A stretch of DNA of 64,000 nt from assembly GCA_951394405.1 (NCBI GenBank), contig OX596344.1:2666001-2730000 (forward strand). The letters run 5' to 3'. The position numbers and the translations under genes were made by a program. A model generated the notes under the pieces. It saw only the letters and a program-made list of their open reading frames with translations. It did not search any database and had not been told where the DNA came from. Positions 11,010 to 22,966 of this stretch are shown piece after piece; positions within the stretch are counted from its first letter, which is position 1, and the number at the start of each line of letters is the position of its first letter. The stretch is from Coprinellus micaceus (Eukaryota; Basidiomycota; Agaricomycetes; Agaricales; Psathyrellaceae).

Positions 11010-12540
11010 GAGTGCCCTACGTACGTCCCATGAACCCACGGAAGGAACTTAGGACATGGTAGTCGGGGTCATCTCATCTCCGGGCGAGTAGACGAGCGGG
11101 TTTCGTATGAGGAACCAGGGGAATCCGTCTTTGCGGACAGTTTACTTGACTCTGGGACCGCCTCACCACAAGAAAGTGTATTGTGTTCGGTACCAAAATG
11201 GCATGCGCAATCCCAGTTACTGTAAAGATAAATTCCCTTCTTCCCCTTCGGAGACACATTGCGATGGAGCCCTGTCACTGTGCGGAGATGCATTTACGAC
11301 TGCGGTGTGAGCGGGAGTGCTATTGACCACCATGTGATCAGCGCCGCTCTGAGAATAGTACGTCACAGCCCTCACGGGGCTGCAGTTCCTGAATAGGACG
11401 TTCATCTTCTGCCATCAAGTACTTCCAAGCTGCCTGTCCTTGAGTTAATGTCGGAACTGTTGTGTTCCATTTTCTCACCAAAGCGGCAGCACATTCCACA
11501 GCTTCATAGGCGGTCGTGCAGCGAAAGGAGGGCTGGCGCGGTCTCTCCAAGACCCCCCAAGTAGCTCTGCGTGAATGCTAAATGTTCAGCGCTTAAAAGT
11601 GTGTGACTATGGGCCCGTTTCAACGCGGTCCTATTAGAGCGGAGATAAAGCTTCCCTCCCCTTGACAGGCGCCCAAGTCAACGCTCAAAGGAGGACGGGC
11701 GGCTCCGGGGGTTTTGGAGTACCGGTGTCGATTGTGGGGCATCAAGGCGTATTTATGGCACATCCACGTTTGGTCCGCTGTCTACCATGTCAACTAAGGT
11801 AGGGGCCGTGTGAACATGTAACTTCGGTGAACAGAAATACAGTCGGGGCATCCTTCCGAAGGGCACTATCCAAAATCGGTTTCCTACAGATTGAAGATAT
11901 CACCAGGGGCTACAATCTGTAGGAAGCCGATTCCCAATATCTTTCGAAATGAGGATGCCCCACGTGAATCCGTTTTACCCGAAGTTACACTTTTACTTGT
12001 CTTCTGCCTTACGAAGCCCTGTACCTACGTTGCGTGAAGGTGGATATTGTCCGGGCCCCGAATAATATCAAACAAGCGCGAGATAGATGTACAGTCACGT
12101 AGAAGGCCAAAAGTGGCGACCGGTATCGCGGGCGGAAAGTTAACTTAAGGCGGCATTTAATTTTCGTTCCGTTCGCAAAGTGTTCTCGGATGCGTAGCAA
12201 ACCTGAGTCGTTCTCACAAACGCCCGGTTCTTGACATCGGCCCCACCTCTGGTCATGGCTTCTTGTCGGACATCTTTGTATTACTCATTATACCTTGAAC
12301 AGCTGACGCATTCCAGGCCATTCACAAGAGAATACACCGCCGAAGGGGATTCCATGGACCATTTCTCCTGTTCGCAAGAACGGGTCTGCCCTGGAGCTAT
12401 ACGAAATCCGACGTCGAACTGTGCACTCGGAAATGAAGTGACTCCTAATCCGGTGCTCCTTGAACCTGGGCGTCCTTTCGTCCGCGGGCGCATGTGACTT
12501 TGGGGACTTAGACATATCGACCGTGGAGTGGGAAGAGGTT
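11010..12540. other. Shared intergenic region of the lectin pair
   Basis: The 1.5 kb between the two divergent lectin promoters. It holds a 173-nt fold-back repeat (listed separately) and a minus-strand frame 11550-11338 ('EAVECAAALVRKWNTTVP') that may be a gene relic but has no ATG or splice support. Confidence 0.45.
11817..11989. repeat. Fold-back inverted repeat, two 77-nt arms
   Basis: Arms 11817-11893 and 11913-11989 are imperfect reverse complements around a 19-nt spacer. The outer ends read TGTAACTTCGG and its complement, the middle GGGGCATCC, and the inner end CGGYTTCCTACAGATTG. Equal arm lengths and sharp ends suggest a small non-autonomous foldback/MITE-type element or a large hairpin in the shared promoter region. 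No clear target-site duplication seen. Confidence 0.75.
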
Positions 12541-12545
12541 TGGCG

Positions 12546-12551
12546 TATAAA
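12546..12551 (+). promoter_or_regulatory. TATA box (TATAAA) of lectin copy 2
   Basis: GTATAAAAGC about 100 nt upstream of the ATG at 12647, followed by CTCAACAAGAACTC as in copy 1. Confidence 0.7.
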
Positions 12552-12646
12552 AGCGCTGGATATTCGACTTGGTCTCAACAAGAACTCGAGTTCTCTTCCA
12601 CTCTCACAGACCAACTCTCACAACTACGTCTTCTCAATAATTCACC

Positions 12647-13310
12647 ATGCCTAAGAACGACCCCCAGTTCATCAAGAACATTGCCTTCGGCAACCGTCTT
12701 GCTGACCTCCGCGGTGACCAGAACAACCAGGACATTATCGGATGGCCCAGCAACGGCGGCATCAACCAGCAGGTAAGGATACTCGCCCACCTCACAAATC
12801 TCAAACTTCGCTCAACTTCAAACTGCCTTGTGTTCATTAGTTCACCTTCGTCCCCGAGCACGGCAAGGAGTACAAGATCTCTACCACCGATAGCAACGGA
12901 AAACCTATCTACATCAGCAGCAACGACCCCTCCGAGGTAGGTGTTTCTCGCTTCTCCACACCCGCTGAGCCTGCGCCTGATGTGACCACCATCAAGGGCG
13001 ATACCCTCGTTGGCGGTGGGGAGTCCTCCATCTACACAGTTCAGCAGTACAATGGGTACTGGCAGTAAGTCGAATCATTTCTAAATTCTCTGAGAGCATT
13101 GCTGATTCGTGAACAGCATCAGCATCGACTGCGACGACGGCAAGCCCCTCTTCTGGACTTTGACAAGCGGTGCTGCTGGAACCAAGGTTCGCTTGGTCCC
13201 TTCTCGAGCTTTGTTCTCCGCAGCTGATTCGGATTCGTTAGATCACCCTCCAGCACGCCAACAACAACGTCAACCAGCTCTGGTCGTTCCTCGACGTTCC
13301 CAACAACTAA
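12647..13310 (+). CDS. Beta-trefoil (ricin-B-like) lectin, 5 exons, copy 2
   Basis: Exons 12647-12772, 12841-12936, 12997-13064, 13117-13186 and 13242-13310 give 142 residues. They are highly similar to the copy at 10242 (first exon differs at only a few residues: MPKNDPQFIKNIAFG). The third repeat ends 'NVNQLWSFLDVPNN' with the QxW-type Trp; copy 1 lacks the last four residues. Intron 2 happens to be open in frame (20 codons) but the paralog shows it is spliced (GTAGGT donor, CAAG acceptor). Fold and likely sugar binding as for copy 1. The divergent arrangement with conserved promoter elements suggests an inverted duplication. No signal peptide. Confidence 0.87.
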
Positions 13311-16300
13311 GCGCGTTCGTATCTCCTGACCTCCCAGCCTCGCTGTCAATCAACCCGCGAAAGGCTCGTCTCGCGCCCTTAGAGAGTCGTTCACGCATCA
13401 GCGCTCCATGTTTGACAGTCGCTATCGGAGGCCTCGTTTGTATATTATATATTCTGACCCTGATATATATGTATGTTGTGATCGTATTCCACTGCGGTGA
13501 GCCCAACGAACCGGGGTCTTGAGTAGGGAATCACTTCCGCCGCCTGCACTGAGAACCACGGCAGGTGCAGTGCGCAGGGGCCCGAGCTTCGTAAGGTTTG
13601 CGGGGACGCTTCGTACTGATAGCCGCCTTATCCCCAAGCGCGATCGAGACTAACGTGAAAGAGGCGTATTAATTGCAACGGATCCGAAGTACCTTAATTG
13701 AAGACGCCGAACGCGAACCCAGCGAGACACGTCAAGTGTGCGCCTTCTAGCGCCAGCGTCGGTTCCAGAAGGAGGTCGAAGATGACTCGACAAGTCGAAG
13801 CAAGGACTTCAGGCGCGATCAGCACCTGCAAAAGACGGAGAAACGTCCACCGGCCGGCAGTGTGACCCCTTCGAGAGCCCTACAGCAAATATCGCAAGGG
13901 ACCTTGCTCGCGCATCGCTGTCCCAACAACAGGGCCGCGATAAATACGCGGCGAGGAAGCCTTGACCAACGTTCGCAGAGCCCGCAGGGGAGAATAGTAC
14001 GCGCAGCCGGTTAGTTCGGAGGGGAAGACCTATCATAGAGTTGGGCGGTTGTTCGGTCTCTTCGAAACAACGCAGCCAGCCCACAGTTACCCCGGCCTTA
14101 CAGATCTCCATACGCGCTCTGGTCCCCGTGACGATGGTGTTTCGAGCGCGTAGGGGAGACTGAGACGGGCCGTCGTGGTGGCGAGGATAGGGGAAACGGA
14201 GATTAATGTGTTTAAAAAGCAGGGCTTGCTCAAGAACCAGGTGTGTCCTCGTAGAAGTGAGCCTCATCGCCGAGGTCAAAATGTACACATTCGTGTCTAG
14301 CACTGCCCAGCCCAGAATTACCGCAGTTGGAAGACCCCGCTCGCGGCCGTTACCTCCAGAGCGAAGGGAAACAGGACAGCGAGAACGACGAGTTCCGGTG
14401 TGGACATTCAGGGCAGAGGGGTGAAGAACTGAGAGAGTGGTGCTCTGTCGGAAGCACGCTGAGGTCGAGAGGAAGAGCTGCGTGTACAACCAGGAAAAGC
14501 CTAGCGGCGGAACGGTAGAGCCAGAGCCAAGTTAGAGAACCGTTGTCAGGTCAGCGCGTCCTCAACGACGCTCAAAGTACAGAACGACTAGCTGGCAGCA
14601 GTACCCGCACTCACTGACCACACTCCAAATGGAAGATGTATGGAACGAGTGAGCACGAGGAACGGGCCAGAGGCGTTGCGGACTTGGGAGTTGTGCCAAA
14701 ATTAGACAGAGAGAGAGAGAGAGGAGTAAGACTCGAAGCTTTCGAAGGGAGAGACGTTAGACGAGGTGGCGCAGAGACCCGACCAGAGTGATAACCCACA
14801 GAACACAAATACGATCCTACTTGCGCTTTCGACGAATCTCTTCCAGATCGGGAGAGCCCAACGGGAAGGACGAAGGGGCATGCAGATGAGGTGCGGGCTT
14901 GGAAACGGCTGGCGGAGAGTCTTCGCGTTCTGGTACGGTCAAGATGCCTTCGGGAGCAGGGTCGAAAGAAAATGATATCAAGTGGACCAGAGACGTAGCA
15001 ATAGTACCCCGATACGTTCCAGTCGCCGACGAGCCCAGGCTTTGGCAGCTGATTTGAGAAAAGTCCAGTTTTCCTTCGCTTTCATTTCAGTTGGGCGCCT
15101 TCTGAAGTAACAAGGCGCTTGAACCTTGTTTGTGTGCGGGTGTGGTAAGGTAGAGATTTCGGGGGAAACACCTTGGAGTGTCCAACTGCTCGGTCGATAC
15201 GCAAGGGCCTCGAGGAGTGATACGGTTGGGAGGGGAACGAGACTGAACCTCGCCCAACTCCCCGCACATTGATCCCGCCATTTCACTTCGCCCTGTAGGC
15301 CCCGTCCTGGACGACGAGGACGGGCAAGCGCAGCGAGGAAGGGGAAAGATGTCATCGGCTGGGGGGTCACTTGGGTGAACGAGGGTCCTCGGCGTGGGTA
15401 CAGCTCGTGGACGGGCGTGCATTTGGAGGGAATCCCGGGTGGTGGAGGCGAAATTGGATGGAGGCCTCATTCATCGGTGGTCGGTGAATGAAGAAAGAGC
15501 CTGGGGCGCGGACCCGTCGGGAGACGAAAATCGAAAGGCCGGTGCCGGTGGCTTGGGATCCAAGCATGCACAAGCATCAGCACGTGGAGCCAGACCCTAA
15601 CCCCACCCCGCTCCACCTCATTGGCGAATCGATCACGATTAGCTTTCTACCCTGTACATCCACCACGTCCTCCCATCTCCTTTCCACTACACCCCACCCG
15701 CGAACCACGAAAGGTGGAGGTGGAACATGGAAGCAGATTGGAAACCCGCTACCTCGAATCGGCCCCTCTCCATGTGCGGCCGGCTGTTTGAGGTCCTTGT
15801 CGCGCTTCTCGAGGGAGATAGACGGGGTTTTCGCCATCCTTTGCCTTCCTTTATTTTGGCACTCTTATTATTTAGCATGGCCCTCCGCCAGCGGCCCCGT
15901 CGTCCCTGCACCGAATCCATATCGGGACTTGTGGACTCTCGGACCCTTGTCGCTGGTTAAGAACACCCCATTTCCCCAGTGATGGGGTGCTGTGGCCGGG
16001 TTGCAAGTGGGTCGGTGGATTGAGGCTCTCACGAGCTCCAGGTGGCGATGGCTTTCAAGTGCTCGGGTTTCGGCCTTTTATATCTTGCCCGTTTCTCTTG
16101 GAGCGTTTCACCTTACGATTTCTGCTTCTCATCCCATCTCAAACCCTTGCTACGTCGTTCTTCCACCCTCGCTCATCCAGTTTCCCAAGCCGGTTCCCGC
16201 TTCCTTGTTGTTCTCGGATAACTGGAATGGGCATGATAAGCTGGATCCATGGGGGTGGACCAGTCGGTTGTCAGGGGTTGAGGGCGGTCTCTGCGTACCC

Positions 16301-17140
16301 TCGTCGTTATTTCGCAGATTCACTTGCTTTCCCTTAGACTCATTTTTCTCGCGTCTAGACCCCTCTGTCTCATCTTCGTCACCGTTCCACCTTCCATAGT
16401 CTGACTGGAGTTTCGGCTTCCTCATGTCCTCCTGGGACATTCCCGCATGGACGGGGCCGCCTGGTGTGAAACTCACAGATAACGGGAGTGGATTAGTCGG
16501 TTGATTGGAAGACCTGGGTATAAGAACGCTCGAACTTCTTTTATTTCATTTCGCTCGTTCAAGCTTTTGTTATCGCGTATACGCGCTCGGTTCCTTCACC
16601 CTCAGACCGCCCTTGCCAATTTCGTTCCACCTCACGAGTCCAAAGAGTTACCACCCGTACCCTGGCTTCTCCGTCGGGTGTACTCGGTTGCATGGGGAAG
16701 GTGTACTTCACGTTTACGACGCTTTCCCTCGTTCGTTAACTATCCTCTCCACTTATTTTCCCGTACCCTCGTACCCCGAGCACCGCCAAACTCCCCGTTC
16801 CACCCCTGCCTTCATGTCCGGCCGTTCGCATCTTCGCTAGTTCGTCAAGTCGTACTCGTCGAAACTGGCGAAGGCGGACTCGGGTGCATACGAAGCAGGA
16901 GGGGGTGGATGGAGTACCGCTAAGCTGTGGGGGTGGGCTGCGATTCGTTAGATGCACACCACTATATCCTCTCATCCCTTCGTCTCCACACACGGCGGGA
17001 CAATAACACGTTCTACCATGGGGGGAAACCCTCGAACCAGCACCAAAGCGTCTCGACGACCAGAGCCTGCAGTTGCTCACCACTTCATCGGGAGGTAACC
17101 ATAGATAACTCCCCACATTGGCACCTATTCACGAGGGCTG
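13311..17140. repeat. Unit U1: decayed upstream block plus intron-type repeats, FKBP exons lost
   Basis: The palindrome at 15470-15488 (TTCATCGGTGGTCGGTGAA) is followed by a block ending in the conserved 'CCCTAACCCC' stretch near 15600, as in U2-U7. From about 15.8 to 17.0 kb come pyrimidine-rich segments with GGATNRGTCGGTTG-type motifs (16003, 16256, 16491) matching the long FKBP intron of the other units. I find no FKBP exon here. A (GA)n tract lies at 14706-14724. The long minus frame at 13809-14489 is not supported as a gene. Confidence 0.55.
15470..15488. repeat. U-unit palindrome, copy 1 (diverged)
   Basis: TTCATCGGTGGTCGGTGAA, a variant of TCATCGA-TGG-TCGATGA that marks the upstream block of each U unit. 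Confidence 0.65.
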
Positions 17141-17362
17141 TCCACTGGGGGTAATAATCAAACAAGCGAAGGCTTGTATTCGGTACTTGAGGAGGAAACA
17201 GGTGTACACAAACAAGTGGTAGAGCACAACAGCCGCGAAAATGCTACCCATATTCCCGAAAATTTATCTCACACCATACCAGGCGACCTACACGTCTAAG
17301 CGTGGTTACGCGTACTCGCCCACAAGAACGAAGAGGATCCCTACACCCACTTGGCCTCCGCA

Positions 17363-17368
17363 TATAAA
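17363..17368 (+). promoter_or_regulatory. TATA box (TATAAA) of GVAS copy G1
   Basis: CATATAAAGC 86 nt upstream of the ATG at 17454. The promoter region (about 17150-17450) aligns with that of G2 (about 22665-22960), including 'GCGAAAATGCTAC' and 'CTACACGTCT/CTACGCGTCC' blocks. Confidence 0.6.
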
Positions 17369-17453
17369 GCAACGACGGCAAAAGGTAGTATTCCTCACAT
17401 CCCAACCACAGCGCACCTGTAAAACATCTTATCAACTGCGCTAGAGAACCATT

Positions 17454-18711
17454 ATGGAGCCGCGCAAGGAAGAAAGAATTCTGGGGCTTATGCAAGGGCT
17501 CCTGGATATATTGGATTTGTTAGTCAGGGAAGACGTGCACGAACGGTCCAGGAACCATGTCCCTAACATTGGCGTATCAGGAGTCCCATCCGAACGGAAC
17601 ATAGAGTGGAATCAGGCCTGAGAACTCTGACCCTTGGGACGCCACCTCCTCCCGCGGCTCTACGAACCCTACCGCTCCACACCACACCCTTTTTAAAGCG
17701 GCCTTGCCCCTCGAAGCCATCGCGTCAGGGACTGACGAGAAAGGCCAGTCACGTTCCGACATTTCACCAACAAACACAGCGATCGGGGTCAACGAACCAC
17801 TCTCCCAGCCGGGGGCTAAGCACGGCCTATCGTATGATACGGTCGCCCTCAATGTGGATGTTCTGTGGGAAGCGTTTAACCGATGCGATAATCTGGTCTT
17901 CTACAATGGGGAGGCGGAACCCCTTCCTGAAGGAGCCCTTAGTCCTCGTTGCGTATACCCCGAGGCTCCCCACACGAACAGTGTGGCCTACCTCACCAAA
18001 CTGTTCTTCGATACCCTCCAGCCCTTCCAGCAAGATCCAGAGCAACATCTGCGCCACCTGGACGACATGTATTACTATTGCGGTGTTGCGTCTATGGTGT
18101 CCCCTGGTATGGTCCTAGAGGATACAACTGTCGCCCGGGCGCGAGAGAACAATCTGTCCCTGGATGATGACCGGAGGAATTGGGATCTGTTATGTGAGTA
18201 GCGGATATACACCACGGGCGCTCACGGTTCTGCCGTCGAGCAAACCCATGAGACAGCGGATGGCCAATCATGCTCAGTAAAAACGGGAAGTCACAATTTG
18301 CGCAAAAAAAATCGTTTTTAGTCATTTGGGACTTGAAGGTGATATTGACAAGACCGCGATGCGGCTAGGCTGCGATGGTTGGGTGACTGGCGGGTGACTG
18401 CCAACAAGCACAAACGACCCGAGCGGAGGTCAAAGTTACGACACTTTTGACGGGAAGACCAACCAGCGACTTAAACACATTTTTTTGTGCAAAATGTGAC
18501 TTCGCCGTGCGTAGACGCGACTTCCTGTTTTTACTGAGAATCATGGATCGAACGGCCCGCTGCCACAGTTCGTGAACGGAAGTTCCCAACCCTGAATCCT
18601 GAGTTTGGCCGGATCGCGGCGACTAACACCCGCGCACTCAGCAGCATTAGGATGCCAATGATCTTCTATGAGTGTGGAGTGGCATCCCAAACGGGCTCAG
18701 CCCCAGAATAG
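17454..18711 (+). pseudogene. GVAS-family gene G1, pseudogene
   Basis: ATG at 17454 begins MEPRKEERILGLMQGLLDIL, an amphipathic helix like the start of G3. This frame stops at 17619, and the rest of the protein continues one frame over from about 17605 ('GLSYDTVALNVDVLWEAF', then MYYYCGVASMVSP at 18067-18108). After 'RRNWDLLCE' an in-frame TAG (18199-18201) interrupts, the same frame reopens, a 266-bp MITE-like element sits at 18273-18538, and the frame again continues to the terminal motif 'MIFYECGVASQTGSAPE' (18658-18708). Element plus target duplication is 273 nt, so frame is kept across it. One frameshift, one stop codon and one insertion make the copy non-functional. Compared with G2 the domain order is unchanged. 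Confidence 0.75.
18273..18538. mobile_element. MITE-like element, 266 bp, 7-bp target duplication
   Basis: Terminal inverted repeats CTCAGTAAAAACRGGAAGTC at both ends, with sub-terminal A/T-rich inverted stretches. AATCATG occurs directly before (18266-18272) and after (18539-18545) the element. There is no coding capacity. The 7-bp duplication does not match the usual TA, TWA or 9-bp classes; a diverged hAT-like (8 bp) origin is possible but not shown. It is inserted in the coding part of GVAS pseudogene G1. Confidence 0.85.
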
Positions 18712-20351
18712 GCATACCGCTTCAAAGTCAATTCCGAGGAAGTGCAAGCGTCCGGCTGTGCTTCTGTCTCAGGCTCTGTTCAGTGGGCTCCTTCTCTTGT
18801 TATATCGACAGTGTTTGTATAATCCTTGCTTGCCCTGCATAACGTCATTATAACTTTCACCCTCAAATCAAGCCACACCTGTTTTGATAGCAACTCGCCC
18901 CCTCATTACCGCCTTCACGGCTTCGGTCGTTTGAAGTGCATGTCATGTAATAACAGAACGGGCACGAACATAAGCCAACGAAAGAAACAGAGTTTCAAGT
19001 AGGTGACTCAATAGTTCCGGGCTCGATCTTGCTCCGGTCATCCTTCAACCCTTCGCCCCCTCTGTTCCCTCATCCAAGATTGTTCGGCTATCGTCAGAGA
19101 CGAATACACGACATAAGGCACGCTTTCACGGGCACAGCTACTTGGCTATCCCCCAAAACAAGGCCATCCTTCCCGCATTTACAAAGTAGCCCTAAAGCAT
19201 TATGCACGGCGCACCACGCCCACAGTACACCTCCCCATACGCGGAGAAGTCTGAATATGTGAACGAGGAGTTCCGCACGGTCGTGCCGAGGGCTAGAAAG
19301 CGGCGTGAGATGAGCCCGCTTGGTGAGGTAGACCACAGAGGGGGGGAGTGCTAATTCGTATATCAGACTACAGAGAGCCGAGTGAGAACGCTGTCCGGCA
19401 GAGCGTTACTCTGAGGTCGTGGATCAGGGGCCCACCCGCACGACGGTAAGAACCCGGTTGACCGACCTACGCGCACACCTCTTCTTCAGTGAGTGGCAGA
19501 GAAAGGCAGGGTAGGCAGGGACGCCGATTCAATGTTGCGCGGGAAAGGCACTGTGACAACGGAGGTAACTTGAAACGAGGATCGAGGCGCGTAGGTCTGG
19601 GGAAATTTGAAGGCGAGTGTCAGAGTGAAAGGCCTAGGCGAGTGAGAGCACGACAACGAGAGCACCAAAGATCAATCTTGCACGCCATTTCCAGAGACAT
19701 CACCCACAGATTCGCAGGTCGCCAATAACCACACACACATATATATGCTGCTCCTCTTGGAGAGATGAAAAGACCGAAGGGGAAGTGTGTGGGTAAGGGA
19801 GGAGCAGGCGGCGTAATATCTACGAGTGCCAATGGTGTGTTTCACGTTGCACAGTCGCGGATCGTCGAATTTGGCGGTGTGTCGCTGAGTAGGGGATCGG
19901 GGAGAGATATAGCTGCACATGCCACGCACATCGTCTATACTAACCATCCTGGGCACCGACACCTGTGAGCACATTGCCAGACAAGCCGACGGACCCTATC
20001 CCCAGATATGGGGGATACAGGAGCGCAGGGTTGAGGGCGGGCAAGGTGTGCTGTCGATGCGGGGGTGGTAAGATAAGTCGGTGGCTCGAGCCGTAGTGGA
20101 GTGCTTTGATATACCGGGAGATCCCCGTGAAGGGGATGACCAATGGCCTGCGAACCCTTCTGAGTGGCATCAGCGGGCCATCGCCCACTTGTGCACGGCG
20201 TTTCCTCGAAATAATTGAGAGTCGAATGAAGGCTGCGCGGCCTGGATGAGTGACGGGCTCCGGCGTCCGGCTCGTAGTTGAACCCGCGGTCTTTAAGAGC
20301 CCCCAGAGTGGTCTTGGTGCGATGGTATGGAGGAAATCTCCAAGATCCCAT

Positions 20352-20368
20352 TCATCGATGGTTGATGA
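20352..20368. repeat. U-unit palindrome, copy 2
   Basis: TCATCGATGGTTGATGA, one base off the consensus. Confidence 0.7.
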
Positions 20369-20743
20369 AGGAAAGAAGAGGCCGAGAGTGACGGCAAATC
20401 GAGCGGCGTATGCCGAGGGTGTGGGGAATGGCACCATGCCGAACCCTAACCTTACCTCATTTCCCCCCCACTCACTGAACCTGTCGGGCTTGCTGCTTGC
20501 TTCATGCCCCCACGATCCATCCTCACCTTCTCGTCTACCCATCGCCCTCAAAGTGAACGGAGGGCAAGCTACGATCTGCATCCGATACCCGACTGATCTT
20601 TCAGAGCGGCGTCAAGGTGCGATCATCGCTCCAACTCCAACTCTGGCAAACCCGGCGAGTTCAATCGTCAGTCCCTTTCATCCCCTTTCTTCATCGTTCT
20701 TTAAAATGTGGTGAAAGAACGCATGCAAAATGTGAACACTTCA

Positions 20744-20822
20744 GTGAGGGTAGTCCGGTCGATCTCGGGCTGGGACCGGGGCATCACAAAGATATGCGTC
20801 GGCGGGAGTCACGACAAGGGTG
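20744..20822 (+). pseudogene. FKBP exon relic (U2)
   Basis: The plus strand reads 'SISGWDRGITKICVGG', aligning with '[18 protein letters not shown]' of the FKBP paralogs at 42254 and 49522. Signal-peptide exon and C-terminal exon are gone. A decayed copy. Confidence 0.6.
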
Positions 20823-22851
20823 CGTGCTTTCCCCTTTCCCTCCCGCCTTTTCAGGCTTTCTTTCCTTCTACTTCTTGCGATCCCATGTTGGCACACATAT
20901 GCATATCATCATCGTTCCACTTCAGCATTCTCTTCAGATCCTCGTCGCTCCACGCTCCCGCGGTGCCAGCATCTCGTATGCGTAGTCGAACGCGTTCGTT
21001 GCTCGTGGTGGATTGGGCTGCGTTGTGGTTGGTTCTTGAGATCTTCTCTCCTTGGGTTTTAGCCTTTTCTTCATCCCTTCCGGATACCACGTGGTTCGAC
21101 TTTCCATTCGTTAACGCCCAGCATCCGCATTCTTTCCTTGGTCTCATATTCATGCTCCTGCCGACCTCGTACCTATCTTCACTTCACACTCGCCTCGATC
21201 CACCCGTGGCATGATCCAGCTGGGCTCAGTCCTCACTTATCAGTACGAGAACTTCTCGCACACGGAAGAGGGGAGGTGATCCCTAGGTTACATCTGTGGG
21301 TGGATCGAACGTTCGGGCAGACGTTTCGGTAGTAGGTTAGGAAGAGTCGCCGAGTTCATCTACCTTTCGCCTTTTATCCTTTCTGCTTCGCTCCTTCCGT
21401 TCTCTCCGCCTTTGTTCCCATTCTCGCTTCTCGTCCGCCATTCACCTCCTACCTTCCGCCTTGCATTCTCAGTCATCCCGTCGTCGTTCCAGTCTGATAC
21501 ATCCGTGTTGCTTCAAAACCTCCGCATGTTTGCTCGATGGTACGAGTGGACAGGGGACTATGGCACCCGACTCTGCACTTTGGATCAAGGTGAACCGGTC
21601 GATCTGTCGGGTGAGCTCGTAAACGGGAGTTAAGGGGTCCTCTCTGGGTCTTCTTACCACGGGATTCTTTGCTTTGATCACCCTTTTTCGTACTGGTTTT
21701 CCCCCTTCATCGGTTCCCTCCCCAGCTCTTTATCGGTGTGGGGTTGTTACCTTTTCATTTATTCACTTTCACCTCAAACCGGGAGCTCCGAGTCTTCCAC
21801 TCGCCATCATGGGCATCTAAGTCGTCATCACCCGTTTCACTCTCCACAACCATGTGCTGACTGCGTCCCTCCCTCCATCTCTCAAGATATTCTTGAGTGG
21901 ACGGGGAGATATGGTCTGGCATGCTCCGCAGGAGAGTGGATCGCGTGCCAAAGCCGGGTCAAGGACCGTGGCGGTCTGTGGGTTCACCGGTTCTTCACCT
22001 TAGTCGCGTGTTTTTCAGTAGTCCTCGTCGTCGTCACCGGTGCACCCTTCTCTCTCTGGAAGATAAACCGCACCCGTTTCCGTTTGCTTGGGTCGCGCTG
22101 TGTCTTAGAGTGTAAATATGGGTGGGTTGGTTGATTTGCCGAGCGGATAACTGGACTGGCAGGGTTCTCCCCGGCCTCCTTAATTGCCCGCCGTGTTCTC
22201 TTCATTTATGCTATTTACCCCCTGACCCTCCATTCCTACCTCACACACGCTGGTCGTTGCTCTACTCGGGTCTTCAGCCCCCATCGTTTGTGGTCCTACC
22301 CAGCGAGGGGTCCTCGTTGAATTGGGGGTCGCGTACGTAGGTCCCAATCATCCAGAGGGGATCCCTCGGTTGACTGTGGAGGTGGTCTTGGGCAAGGTCT
22401 TAGTGATAGGGGTTTTGGTGGTTTGGATTCCGTCATCGTCTTGGTTTCCTTTTCTGATTTCTCCGTCTTTAGCCTCACGCATTCGCTTATTCTTCCCTTC
22501 TTCCTCGGTCTTGTAATTTGTACGTCCTATCTCTCTCCCTCCATCTACCTTCGGGCCTTGACGAAAAACGTTTGCACCTGACCATATCACACCATTGGGA
22601 GAGTGCCGACAGGTTGTTCAACTGGCCCATGACTAACCGTCCAAGAGAGTAGGGTTGTCCATCAGGAGTAATAACATGAGCGAAGGGCTTGTTTTTCACT
22701 TGAAGAGGAAACCAGTGTACACAACGAAGTGGGTAGAGAACAATAGTTGCGAAAATGCTACTCACATTCCCCAACGCAACACATACCACTACAGGTACAC
22801 CTACGCGTCCATGAGAATGAAGATAATGCCTGTACACATCTCTACTCTTAA

Positions 22852-22857
22852 TATAAA
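22852..22857 (+). promoter_or_regulatory. TATA box (TATAAA) of GVAS copy G2
   Basis: AATATAAAGCGCG 110 nt upstream of the ATG at 22967. It sets that ATG, not the open frame further upstream, as the likely start. Confidence 0.65.
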
Positions 22858-22966
22858 GCGCGGAAGAGGGAAACATCTCTCATCTTCACAACTCACATCC
22901 CATCTCAAGCTAGCTAGGCCAGGCCATCAGAGCGCTTATAGAGCCACACACTCCCCTTATAGAACT

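Larger units (their letters stand above)
18720..22640. repeat. Unit U2: upstream block, FKBP relic and intron-type repeats
   Basis: Contains the palindrome at 20352-20368 and the following 'GCCGAACCCTAACC'-type block (to about 20460), a short FKBP relic at about 20744-20822, then about 1.7 kb of pyrimidine-rich repeats. 21890-22120 aligns with 27530-27730 in U3 and 44450-44640 in U5. No intact gene. Confidence 0.6.

Noticed and set aside
13809..14489. Minus-strand 226-codon open frame
   Set aside because: It lies in the U1 repeat block, has Arg/Ser-rich composition without domain, promoter or splice support, and no counterpart frame is kept in the sister units.
15488..15982. Plus-strand 164-codon frame
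   Set aside because: Spans the U palindrome block and intron repeat, and the frame is not conserved in the other units.
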